A stretch of 43,528 nucleotides of DNA from Collinsella sp. GTDB lineage: Bacteria; Actinomycetota; Coriobacteriia; Coriobacteriales; Coriobacteriaceae. The notes below the pieces were generated by a model that was not told the DNA's origin, searched no databases, and was given only the letters and a program-made list of their open reading frames with translations. Location of the stretch: the NCBI GenBank assembly GCA_019414265.1, contig DXMJ01000015.1, positions 1 through 43,528 on the forward strand, in the 5' to 3' direction. Positions 1 to 7,718 of this stretch are shown here, piece after piece (the stretch's first letter is position 1; each line of letters begins with the position of its first letter). A program made the translations under genes and the position numbers.

Positions 1-19
1 CGTCTGATGACTTGAAGAA

Positions 20-49
20 GGGGGAGGCCTCGCGGCCTCCCCCTTTTTT
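20..49 (+). terminator. Intrinsic terminator of the gene upstream of the window
   Basis: A perfect 10-bp GC-rich stem (20-29 with 34-43) closes a TCGC loop and is followed by six T residues (44-49). This is a textbook rho-independent terminator for a rightward gene ending before the window. No part of that gene can be identified in the first 19 bases. Confidence 0.9.
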
Positions 50-117
50 GCGTTTTATAAAGAGCTGTAATACAAGAACTCGCCTTCTTTTAGCTTGTCT
101 TACTGTTTGGCTGTATT

Positions 118-148
118 TTGAGTCCTTCTTTTGTATTTGCGCGATAAT
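118..148 (+). promoter_or_regulatory. Possible coaE promoter
   Basis: TTGAGT at 118-123 and GATAAT at 143-148 are a possible -35/-10 pair ahead of coaE, in an AT-rich stretch after the upstream terminator. The 19-base spacer is long, so the call is weak. A promoter is expected here because the terminator at 20-49 isolates coaE from upstream transcription. Confidence 0.25.
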
Positions 149-176
149 AACTCCCATTGGCGTTAGGGAGGACTTG

Positions 177-818
177 ATGTTTACCGTTTTTGTCTTGGGC
201 AATATTGCTTCGGGTAAGTCGACTGCCTGCCGCTATCTCGAATCTCATGGCGCCATGCTTATCGATCTGGACGAGCTTGCCAAATCGCTGTATGTGCCAG
301 GCTCCGATATCGTCAATGCCCTCGCGGAAGAATTTGGCTGGGATATTTTGGATGAGGAGGGCGGCATTCGCCGCAGCATCCTCGCTTCTCGAGCTTTCGC
401 TTCTCCTGATTCGGTCGCACGGCTCAATGGCCTTGTGCACCCCGTTCTCATTGAACAGCTTTCGCTTAGGATTCTCGATCCGGTTTGTTGTACGGTTTCG
501 TCCCCCCGTTATCCCTTTGCGGTTGTCGAGGTTTCTGCCCCGACTGGTTTTGAGGATGCTTTTGGCCTGGCTGATGAAATTCTGGTTATCAGTGCTCCTT
601 TGGCAGTTCGTCGCGAGCGTGCCATTCATCGTGGTATGGAGTCCTCTGATTTTGATGCTCGCTCTGCATGCCAACCTGATGAGGCTTCGCTTTGCAATCT
701 CGCTACGACGGTAATCGATAATGCGGGAGGCGATAATTCGCTCTTTGAACAACTGGACGCATGGCTTGTGCGCCATGGCTTCGGGGATGTAACGGATAAG
801 GAGGATGCCGATGCCTAA
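177..818 (+). CDS. coaE: Dephospho-CoA kinase
   Basis: This 213-aa protein probably catalyses the last step of coenzyme A synthesis, ATP-dependent phosphorylation of dephospho-CoA at the 3'-hydroxyl of the ribose. The P-loop GNIASGKST is at residues 8-16, followed by an acidic DLD motif at 30-32 and a CoaE-like stretch ending in LNGLVHP. The length is normal for the family. I chose the ATG at 177 because AGGGAGG lies just upstream and because the open frame before it is not P-loop-kinase-like. The P-loop is divergent from the usual GxxGSGKST. The C-terminus overlaps the next gene by 8 bases, so the two are translationally coupled. Family assignment is good; activity is inferred. Confidence 0.85.
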   Translation: MFTVFVLGNIASGKSTACRYLESHGAMLIDLDELAKSLYVPGSDIVNALAEEFGWDILDEEGGIRRSILASRAFASPDSVARLNGLVHPVLIEQLSLRILDPVCCTVSSPRYPFAVVEVSAPTGFEDAFGLADEILVISAPLAVRRERAIHRGMESSDFDARSACQPDEASLCNLATTVIDNAGGDNSLFEQLDAWLVRHGFGDVTDKEDADA

Positions 819-1392
819 GACACGTTTCTTTGCGTGGTATCGCCTTATACCGCTGGCTGCCGTTTTTGCCTTCGGCCTTATTTCGCTCGTCTACTCGTGT
901 GCCCCTGCCGCTTTCTTTAAGCCGCTGTATCCGATTGACTACGAGGTGTATGTAAAGCAATCCAGTATTTCGCATAATTTGGATCCGTATCTGGTGTGCG
1001 CTGTCATTAAGTCGGAATCGAATTGGGATCCCGAGGCCGAGTCGAATCAGGGTGCTCAGGGATTGATGCAGCTGATGCCCGAGACTGCCCAGGATATGAT
1101 CGCCAAGGGCCTTGTCGACGGAGGGGAGTATTCGGCCGACAATCTTAACGATCCGGCTACGAATATCGAGTTTGGCTGCGCATACCTCTCGTATCTTCTC
1201 GCCTATTTCAACGGGTCGACGGATAGTGCCATCGCCGCCTATAACGCCGGTATGGGCAATGTCGACGGATGGGCGCAGCAGAACACGTCATTCCATAATG
1301 CGATTACCTTCCCTGAAACTCAGGCTTATCTGATTCGCGTCAATAATGCCTGGGTTCGATATAAGACTCTCTATCCCGATCGGTTCGTATAG
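811..1392 (+). CDS. Membrane-anchored lytic transglycosylase (SLT family)
   Basis: This 193-aa protein has an N-terminal hydrophobic segment (about residues 8-30) and then a Slt/goose-lysozyme-like domain. The domain shows the catalytic Glu69 in IKSESNW, the GLMQLMP motif, and the AAYNAGMGNV motif. These enzymes cleave the glycan strand of peptidoglycan between MurNAc and GlcNAc, forming a 1,6-anhydro end; here it would act outside the membrane. The hydrophobic segment ends in VYSC, which is a poor lipobox, so a signal anchor is more likely than a lipoprotein. The start at 811 sits 6 bases after AAGGAGG; the ATG at 805 abuts the ribosome site. The gene overlaps coaE by 8 bases. Confidence 0.88.
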   Translation: MPKTRFFAWYRLIPLAAVFAFGLISLVYSCAPAAFFKPLYPIDYEVYVKQSSISHNLDPYLVCAVIKSESNWDPEAESNQGAQGLMQLMPETAQDMIAKGLVDGGEYSADNLNDPATNIEFGCAYLSYLLAYFNGSTDSAIAAYNAGMGNVDGWAQQNTSFHNAITFPETQAYLIRVNNAWVRYKTLYPDRFV

Positions 1393-1443
1393 GACTAAGC
1401 CCACCGCCTGCGTATACTGCAGATGTATGAGTTAGGAGTATCC

Positions 1444-3684
1444 ATGGCGGAATTTGAAGTAGAACGCGTTGGTGGTGAACTTAAGCGCTTTGGCGTTGAA
1501 GGCTCTGACGTGCCGTTTAAGGTCGTGTCTCCCTATGAGCCTGCCGGTTCCCAGCCTAAGGCCATTGAGTCGCTTGTGCAGGGCGTGAGGGACGGAGACC
1601 GCTATCAGGTTTTGCTGGGCGTGACTGGTTCGGGCAAGACCTTCACGATGGCTAAAACCATCGAGGCCCTGGGGAAGCCGACGCTGGTCATGGCTCCCAA
1701 TAAAACGCTCGCCGCTCAGCTTGCGAGCGAGCTCAAAGAGTTCTTTCCCAATAATGCTGTGGTCTACTTCGTCTCGTACTACGACTACTATCAGCCCGAG
1801 GCGTATGTGCCGCAAAGCGATACATATATCGAGAAAGACTCCTCGATTAACGAAGAGGTCGAGATGCTGCGCCATCAGGCGACCGCGTCACTGCTCTCTC
1901 GACGCGATGTGATCGTTGTCGCATCGGTCTCGTGTATTTATGGCATTGGCTCTCCTGAGGACTATGCGGGTCTGGCTCCAAACGTCGACAAGAAGGTGCC
2001 GCTCGAGCGCGATGACTTTATCCATGCACTTATCGACATTCAATATGATCGCAATGACTATGACCTGGCACGCGGCACGTTCCGCGTGCGCGGCGATGTT
2101 GTCGACGTGTATCCGCCTTATGCCGAGCATCCGTTGCGGTTTGAGTTCTTTGGCGACGAGGTCGAGCTGATTGCCGAGATCGATGAGGTCACCGGTGAGA
2201 TGCTTCGTGAGTACGAGGCCATCCCCGTATGGCCGGCATCGCACTACGTGACCGAGAAGCCGAAGGTCAAGGCGGCTCTGAAATCGATCAGCGAAGAGTG
2301 CGAGAAGCGCGTGGCGGAGCTCAAGGCGACCGACAAGTTGCTCGAGGCGCAGCGTCTGCAGCAGCGCACCGATTATGATCTTGAGATGCTCGAGACGATG
2401 GGCTTTTGCAACGGCATCGAGAACTACTCGCGTCATCTGGACGGTCGCAAACCGGGCGAGCCGCCGTTTACCCTAATCGATTACTTTCCCAAGGATATGC
2501 TCTGCATCATCGATGAGAGCCATGTGACGGTGCCGCAGATTCGCGGCATGCACGAAGGTGACCGCTCGCGTAAGGTGACGCTGGTGGAACACGGTTTTCG
2601 CCTGCCCTCGGCGCTCGATAACCGCCCGCTTCGTTTCGATGAGTTTGAGGCGAGGATTCCCCAGTTCATCTATGTTTCGGCCACGCCGGGCGACTATGAG
2701 CTGCGGGTGAGCCAAAACGACGTTGAGCAGATTATTCGTCCGACCGGTCTGCTCGACCCCAAGATTGATGTGCGTCCGGTTCGTGGGCAGATTGACGATC
2801 TTGAGGACGAGATTCGCGAGCGCGTGGTGCGCAAGGAGCGCGTACTGGTGACCACGCTCACCAAGCGCATGGCCGAGGACCTGACCGACCATCTGCTTGA
2901 TGCGGGCATTAAGGTCAATTACATGCACTCCGATACAGCGACGATGGACCGTGTCGAGATCCTGCGAACGCTGCGCGAGGGAAAGATTGATGTTCTCGTT
3001 GGCATCAACCTGCTTCGCGAGGGCTTGGATCTCCCCGAGGTCTCACTGGTGGCAATTCTCGATGCCGATAAGGAAGGCTTCTTGCGCAACCGCCGTTCGC
3101 TGATTCAGACGATTGGCCGCGCGGCCCGTAACGCCGATGGCGAAGTCATCATGTATGCAGACGTTGTGACCGATTCGATGAAAGAGGCCATCGAGGAGAC
3201 GCAGCGCCGTCGCGAGATTCAGATGGCATATAACGAAGAGCATGGCATTGTGCCCAAGACGGTGCGCAAGGCCATCAACGACATCTCAAGTTTTATTGCC
3301 GAGGCCGAAAAAACCGTGGGTTCCAAGGGGCGCTCGAAGGGCGACTCTCTTGGCCATGGCGCATTCTATACGCCCGATGAGTCGGGCGAGGGCGGCGTGC
3401 CGGAAACGGTGGCGCCCGAGCAGACACTTGCGGAGCAGTTGGAAGAACTGCCGCATGACGAGCTTGTGCGGATCGTCGAAACCATGGAAGAGGATATGCG
3501 TAACGCTTCTGCCGCCATGGACTTTGAGGAGGCGGCGCGCCTGCGCGATGCCGTCGTTCAGATTCGAGCGATGCTCGAGGGTGCGTCTGAGGACGAGACG
3601 ATCGAGCGCTTACGTTCGCAGGCCCGCAAGGGTTCCACGTTCGCATCGGGCAGAAAACGCCAGGGTGCACGGTTTAAGAAATAG
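1444..3684 (+). CDS. uvrB: UvrABC excinuclease subunit B
   Basis: This 746-aa protein is the damage-verifying helicase-like subunit of nucleotide excision repair. The Walker A motif GVTGSGKT is at 59-66. The beta-hairpin region YYDYYQPEAYVP, which clamps DNA, follows at about 106-117. Further on come IDESHV (motif II) and the motif VI stretch TIGRAARN. A C-terminal UVR domain (about 690-730, MDFEEAARLRD) binds UvrC. The length is a little above the usual 660-700 because of a linker before the UVR domain. The ATG at 1444 follows AGGAG at 1434-1438; an upstream in-frame ATG at 1423 lacks a ribosome site. A TATACT box at 1413-1418 may be the -10 element. Unlike uvrA, no LexA box was seen. Confidence 0.97.
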   Translation: MAEFEVERVGGELKRFGVEGSDVPFKVVSPYEPAGSQPKAIESLVQGVRDGDRYQVLLGVTGSGKTFTMAKTIEALGKPTLVMAPNKTLAAQLASELKEFFPNNAVVYFVSYYDYYQPEAYVPQSDTYIEKDSSINEEVEMLRHQATASLLSRRDVIVVASVSCIYGIGSPEDYAGLAPNVDKKVPLERDDFIHALIDIQYDRNDYDLARGTFRVRGDVVDVYPPYAEHPLRFEFFGDEVELIAEIDEVTGEMLREYEAIPVWPASHYVTEKPKVKAALKSISEECEKRVAELKATDKLLEAQRLQQRTDYDLEMLETMGFCNGIENYSRHLDGRKPGEPPFTLIDYFPKDMLCIIDESHVTVPQIRGMHEGDRSRKVTLVEHGFRLPSALDNRPLRFDEFEARIPQFIYVSATPGDYELRVSQNDVEQIIRPTGLLDPKIDVRPVRGQIDDLEDEIRERVVRKERVLVTTLTKRMAEDLTDHLLDAGIKVNYMHSDTATMDRVEILRTLREGKIDVLVGINLLREGLDLPEVSLVAILDADKEGFLRNRRSLIQTIGRAARNADGEVIMYADVVTDSMKEAIEETQRRREIQMAYNEEHGIVPKTVRKAINDISSFIAEAEKTVGSKGRSKGDSLGHGAFYTPDESGEGGVPETVAPEQTLAEQLEELPHDELVRIVETMEEDMRNASAAMDFEEAARLRDAVVQIRAMLEGASEDETIERLRSQARKGSTFASGRKRQGARFKK

Positions 3685-3687
3685 CGA

Positions 3688-3730
3688 ACAGGCCCCGAGT
3701 TCCCTGTGGAGCTTGGGGCCTGTGTCTTTT
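3688..3730 (+). terminator. uvrB terminator
   Basis: A 12-bp stem (3688-3699 with 3712-3723, one G-T pair) is followed by a T-rich tail, GTCTTTT. It lies 4 bases after the uvrB stop and separates uvrB from the convergent gene ending at 3750. Confidence 0.85.
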
Positions 3731-3749
3731 GCGCGCTGGAATTCGTGCG

Positions 3750-5390
3750 TTAGAGGTCTGCGATCAGGGCTTCGGCACAACGGATGCCGTCGGTGGCGGC
3801 GCTCATGATGCCGCCGGCATATCCAGCTCCCTCACCGCAAGGGTAGAGGCCCGGGGTCGACACGGCATGGCATGTTCGGTCTCGGGTGACGGTGACCGGT
3901 GAGCTCGAGCGAGTCTCCACGCCGGTAAGGACAGCATCGGAGCGGTCGTAGCCTCGTAGCTTTTTTCCAAGTAGGGGAAGTCCCAGGCGGAGCGACTCGA
4001 CGATATGCTGCGGCAGGGCTTCGTCAATTGCCGTCCAGGTCACACCGAGCGGATAGGTGGGCTTTACCTTTCCGGGCGCCTTGCTGGCGCGTCCTGCGAG
4101 GAAATCTCCGACGAGCTGTGCCGGTGCGTTCCAGTTGGAACCGCCCAGGCGGTAGGCGGCCGCCTCGCAGGCGCGCTGGAGCTCGATGCCGGCGAGTGGG
4201 TCATCGTTGGGAAGGTCCTCAGGCGTGACGTTAACGAGCAGGGCGGCATTTGCGTTGCGTCCGTCGCGGGCATTGAGACTGGCGCCGTTGACGCACAAGT
4301 GGCCCTGCTCGGAAGAGGCGGCGACAACCTGCCCGCCGGGACACATGCAAAACGAGAACACGCTGCGGCCGTTGGGAAGATGGGCGACGAGCTTGTAGGG
4401 GGCCGCCCCGAGCGCTGGATGTCCCGCCGAGGCTCCATATTGGGCTCGGTCGATGTCGCGTTGCGGATGCTCGATGCGAACGCCCATGGCAAAGGTCTTT
4501 TGTGCGAGGGCCACGTTGTGGTCCTTAAGGAGCTCAAAAATATCGCGAGCAGAATGCCCGCAGGCGAGGATGAGGTGCTTTGTCTCGATTGACTCGTAAG
4601 CGGCGTCTTGGGACGATTGGACATCAATGCCAGTGATGGCGCCAGACGCGTCGATGCGAATGTCGACGAGCTTCGTTCGATAACGGACGACACCTCCGAG
4701 CTGCTCGATGCGCTGGGATATAGCGGTGACAACCTTGGGAAGGATGTCGGAGCCAATGTGCGGCTTGGCATCCCACAGAATATCGCGGGGCGCACCCGCC
4801 TCGACGAAGGTTTCGAGGATAAGACGATGGGCGGGATTTTTTGTTCCCGTATTGAGCTTGCCGTCCGAGAAGGTCCCCGCGCCGCCCAGACCAAACTGGA
4901 TATTGCTCTCGGGGTCGAGGATGCGCTCCTTTAGAAAGAGGTCGATCGCCCGCGAGCGGCGAAATGCCGGGTCGCCGCGCTCGATGAGCAAGGGCTTAAG
5001 ACCTGCTTCGGCGAGCGTAAGCGCAGCGAAAAGGCCGGCGCATCCGGCGCCGACAACGACAGGGCGTTCTTGAGGTGCGTCGGAGGCGGGGGAGGGGAAT
5101 GAAGGCTCATCGTCTTCTATCGCGCGTACGCGCGAGCGGTCACGCTCGGCAACGCTGTCGACCGCTTCTCGCTCGAGGTGGGGACTAGTCAGCTCAACAC
5201 GAAAGCTCAGGATAAAATGGACGTCTCGTTTTTTGCGAGCGTCGATTGACTTGCGGTGGAGCTCGATGGACTTGATCTCGGAGTCCTTGCAACGTAGGAC
5301 GCGCTTGGCGACTCGCTTGCCAACAATGAGACAGGCATTTTCATCGTCGGCTTCATCGAGCGACGCGTTGACTTGGGTGATTTCGATCAT
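3750..5390 (-). CDS. FAD-dependent oxidoreductase (COG2509-like dehydrogenase)
   Basis: This 546-aa flavoprotein has an N-terminal domain of about 105 residues and then a dinucleotide-binding fold with VVVGAGCAGL at 111-120. Conserved features include GLGGAGTFSDGKL and a C-terminal GLYPCGEGAGYAGGIMSAATDG segment that closes the FAD site. The overall layout matches the widespread uncharacterised FAD-dependent dehydrogenase family found in many anaerobes; the substrate is unknown. I chose the ATG at 5390 because AAGGAG lies 7 bases upstream on the minus strand and the longer frame has no family similarity. It is the last gene of a leftward operon after the Mrp-type ATPase and another flavoprotein. 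A hairpin separates it from the preceding gene, so its expression may be lower. Confidence 0.85.
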   Translation of the reverse strand: MIEITQVNASLDEADDENACLIVGKRVAKRVLRCKDSEIKSIELHRKSIDARKKRDVHFILSFRVELTSPHLEREAVDSVAERDRSRVRAIEDDEPSFPSPASDAPQERPVVVGAGCAGLFAALTLAEAGLKPLLIERGDPAFRRSRAIDLFLKERILDPESNIQFGLGGAGTFSDGKLNTGTKNPAHRLILETFVEAGAPRDILWDAKPHIGSDILPKVVTAISQRIEQLGGVVRYRTKLVDIRIDASGAITGIDVQSSQDAAYESIETKHLILACGHSARDIFELLKDHNVALAQKTFAMGVRIEHPQRDIDRAQYGASAGHPALGAAPYKLVAHLPNGRSVFSFCMCPGGQVVAASSEQGHLCVNGASLNARDGRNANAALLVNVTPEDLPNDDPLAGIELQRACEAAAYRLGGSNWNAPAQLVGDFLAGRASKAPGKVKPTYPLGVTWTAIDEALPQHIVESLRLGLPLLGKKLRGYDRSDAVLTGVETRSSSPVTVTRDRTCHAVSTPGLYPCGEGAGYAGGIMSAATDGIRCAEALIADL

Positions 5391-5407
5391 CGAGGTCTCC
5401 TTAGAGG

Positions 5408-5440
5408 CAAGAAAGAGGCCGTCCGGTATCCCAGACGGCC
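5408..5440 (-). terminator. Intercistronic hairpin/partial terminator between two flavoprotein genes
   Basis: On the minus strand a 7-bp GC-rich stem (5440-5434 with 5423-5417) is followed by a T-rich stretch, TCTTTCTTG. It follows the stop of the 423-aa flavoprotein gene and precedes the ribosome site of the 546-aa one. The T run is interrupted, so partial termination is likely. Confidence 0.55.
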
Positions 5441-5470
5441 CGAATGCGTTTTTGATTATAGACTGCGCGG

Positions 5471-6742
5471 CTACAGGCTGCTTGCAGCGCGAATGCCCGA
5501 GATCCAGGCCCACGCAAGGTTAAAGCCTCCGCAATCGGCGTCGATGTCGAGCGCTTCACCGCAGACGTAAAGCGGGGCGTCGACAACGCTGCGCGCGCGT
5601 AGGCTGGGTGTTGAGATGCTCTCGACAGATATGCCACCACGCGTGACCTGCGCTGAGCGCTCCTCGGCTGTTCCCTCGACGAGCAACTTAAAGTGTTTGA
5701 GGATCGAGACCAGGTGGATGACATCGTTGGAGCCTGGATGGCACTGCTCGAACGCTGTGCAGACGACGCGGGAGAGTTGCGGGGCGAGCATGCCGTCGAG
5801 CCAACGGGGATCGCGGGGCGAAAAGCCGCCGAGCAGCTCAACGCGCCGGTTGAGCGTATCGAGCAACTCGTCTTTGGAGAGGTCGGGGAAAACGTCGAGC
5901 AGGATCGTATCGCCGTGCTGGATACGACGAGAGAGGTTGAAGACAGCGACGCCCGAGATACCGAAGGTTCGAAACAGCACTTCACCGTCTTCGTGCCAGA
6001 GCTCATTATGATTGTGGGCGAGCGTCAAGCGGGCATGGACGCGCAGACCATCCAACGTCTTGAGTGCCGCCCGATCGCCAACGACCGTTGCCGATACGGG
6101 GCAGAGGATGGGGCGCAGCGAAGTGAGGGGGAGGCGAAACGTATCGGCGATACCGGTGGGGTTGCCGCCCGTAGCGATAATTACGGCATGTGCCTGCAGG
6201 GTCTCGTTCTTGCGAGGGGCATCGGCGAGCGCTTTCCGAAGCGAGCGGAGCTCCGATTTTCGGTCATCGTGCTTTTTTGCCTTGAGCGCTCGCGCTGGAC
6301 GGTCTATTTGGAGTGCCCAGCCTTCGGAAGCTTTGTGCGCCGAGGCAACGTTGGCTCCGCAGATTAAGGTGATACCTAGGCGGTCGCAAACGTTGAGAAG
6401 CGCGTCGCGCACCGATTCGGCGCGAAGGGAGCGCGGGTACAGCCGGCCTTCCTCGGAGGTTGTCATGATACCCAGCGAGGAGAAGAAACCCATAAGCTCT
6501 TGTTCGGGCTGGAGGCCCATGACGGATTCGACGAATGCGGGGTGGTTATACCGCTGAGGATCAATTGATTCGTTGGAGAGGTTGCAGCGGCCGTTACCGG
6601 TCGCAAGGAGCTTGAGGCCGCAGGCGACATCGCGCTCAACGATGCAGACGCTTTTGCCAGCGCGTGCGGCCGTAATGGCGGCGGCGAGGCCTGAAGCCCC
6701 GCCGCCGATTACCAAGACGTCATAGAGGGCGCTCGTGTTCAC
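5471..6742 (-). CDS. HI0933-family NAD(P)/FAD-dependent oxidoreductase
   Basis: This 423-aa protein opens with an FAD-binding fold, VLVIGGGASGLAAAITAARAG, then the family signature GLKLLATGNGRCNLSN. It ends in YVCGEALDIDADCGGFNLAWAW. These are hallmarks of the HI0933/YhiN/BaiN family of flavoproteins. BaiN of Clostridium scindens has been linked to bile acid dehydroxylation, but most members have no known substrate, and nothing here fixes one. The start is a GTG at 6742 that follows the TAA of the upstream gene with no gap, so translation probably depends on coupling. It lies in a leftward operon behind the Mrp-type ATPase. Confidence 0.88.
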   Translation of the reverse strand: MNTSALYDVLVIGGGASGLAAAITAARAGKSVCIVERDVACGLKLLATGNGRCNLSNESIDPQRYNHPAFVESVMGLQPEQELMGFFSSLGIMTTSEEGRLYPRSLRAESVRDALLNVCDRLGITLICGANVASAHKASEGWALQIDRPARALKAKKHDDRKSELRSLRKALADAPRKNETLQAHAVIIATGGNPTGIADTFRLPLTSLRPILCPVSATVVGDRAALKTLDGLRVHARLTLAHNHNELWHEDGEVLFRTFGISGVAVFNLSRRIQHGDTILLDVFPDLSKDELLDTLNRRVELLGGFSPRDPRWLDGMLAPQLSRVVCTAFEQCHPGSNDVIHLVSILKHFKLLVEGTAEERSAQVTRGGISVESISTPSLRARSVVDAPLYVCGEALDIDADCGGFNLAWAWISGIRAASSL

Positions 6743-7573
6743 TTAGGCCTCGTCGGTCTCGTGCGGGGTAATAGCCTCGACGGCAGAGACTGCCTTGGGC
6801 AACATGCCATCGGGCAGCGCGGTCTCGACCTCGCCCTTATCGCAGGCCTCGGCGAGTGCCGGATTAATGGGAAGCTGGCCCAAGATGTCGAGGTTATAGC
6901 GCTCTGCGACCTCGGGGAGCTTGCTCTTGCCAAAGACCTCGATCTTCTTGCCGCAGTCAGGGCACTCAATATAGCTCATGTTCTCGACAATGCCCAGAAT
7001 GGGGACGTTCATCTTCTCGGCCATGTTGACCGCCTTGGCGACGATCATCGAGACCAGATCCTGCGGGCTCGTGACGATGACGATGCCGTCGACCGGCAGC
7101 GACTGGAAGACGGTGAGCGCGACGTCGCCTGTTCCCGGAGGCATGTCGACCAGTAGGTAGTCGATGGGGCCCCACGAGGTCTCGCTCCAGAACTGCCTAA
7201 TGGCGCCTGCGATGACCGGACCGCGCCAAAGGACGGGGTCGGTCTCGTTTTGGAGCAGCAGGTTGGAGCTCATGACCTTGACGCCGTGCTCGGAGATTTC
7301 GGGCAGCATAAGGTTGCCAAGGGCATGGACGTGGCGTCCACTCATACCGAACATCTTGGGGATAGAGGGACCGGTGATGTCGGCATCGAGGACGCCGACC
7401 TTGTGGCCGTGACGGGCAAGCTCGGTGGCGATGGCACCGGTGACAAATGACTTGCCGACACCGCCCTTGCCGGAAAGCACGGCGATGACGCGCTTGACCT
7501 CGGACAGCGTGTTCTCCTCAAATTGCGACGGCGACGTTTGTCCGCCGGCGGCCTGTGCGTGTTCGCAACCCAT
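6743..7573 (-). CDS. mrp: Mrp/NBP35-family Fe-S cluster carrier ATPase
   Basis: This 276-aa P-loop ATPase of the MinD/Mrp group carries the deviant Walker A GKGGVGKS at 35-42, a DMPPGTGD switch motif, and a CPDC pair (Cys204, Cys207) that would bridge a labile 4Fe-4S cluster between two subunits. Family members deliver Fe-S clusters to apo-enzymes in the cytoplasm. The N-terminus lacks the DUF59 domain seen in many bacterial Mrp proteins. The ATG at 7573 follows AAGGAG at good spacing; the open frame upstream of it looks non-coding. It heads a leftward operon of two flavoproteins, although those have no evident Fe-S motif, so a dedicated partnership is unproven. Confidence 0.93.
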   Translation of the reverse strand: MGCEHAQAAGGQTSPSQFEENTLSEVKRVIAVLSGKGGVGKSFVTGAIATELARHGHKVGVLDADITGPSIPKMFGMSGRHVHALGNLMLPEISEHGVKVMSSNLLLQNETDPVLWRGPVIAGAIRQFWSETSWGPIDYLLVDMPPGTGDVALTVFQSLPVDGIVIVTSPQDLVSMIVAKAVNMAEKMNVPILGIVENMSYIECPDCGKKIEVFGKSKLPEVAERYNLDILGQLPINPALAEACDKGEVETALPDGMLPKAVSAVEAITPHETDEA

Positions 7574-7628
7574 GTATGACTCCTTTGTATATGCTGGGGC
7601 CGGGGCCCCGCGATGTGGCACGAGCGTC

Positions 7629-7658
7629 ATTGTACCCTCGTTTGCGAGCGGGAGTCAT
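7629..7658 (-). promoter_or_regulatory. Promoter of the mrp-flavoprotein operon
   Basis: On the minus strand ATGACT (7658-7653) and TACAAT (7634-7629) are separated by 18 bases, about 55 bases before the mrp start. The -10 matches the sigma-70 consensus at 5 of 6 positions and the -35 at 4 of 6. Confidence 0.5.
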
Positions 7659-7718
7659 TTGCGATGCGTTTGGGCCGAGCGTGCTTGCAATACGATGGGC
7701 CCAAGCGAATGGGCGGGC

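Noticed and set aside
5454..5460. A TATAAT on the minus strand at the end of the 423-aa flavoprotein gene as promoter of the 546-aa flavoprotein gene
   Set aside because: It overlaps the stop codon of the preceding gene, lies upstream of the hairpin that would stop it, and has no partner -35.
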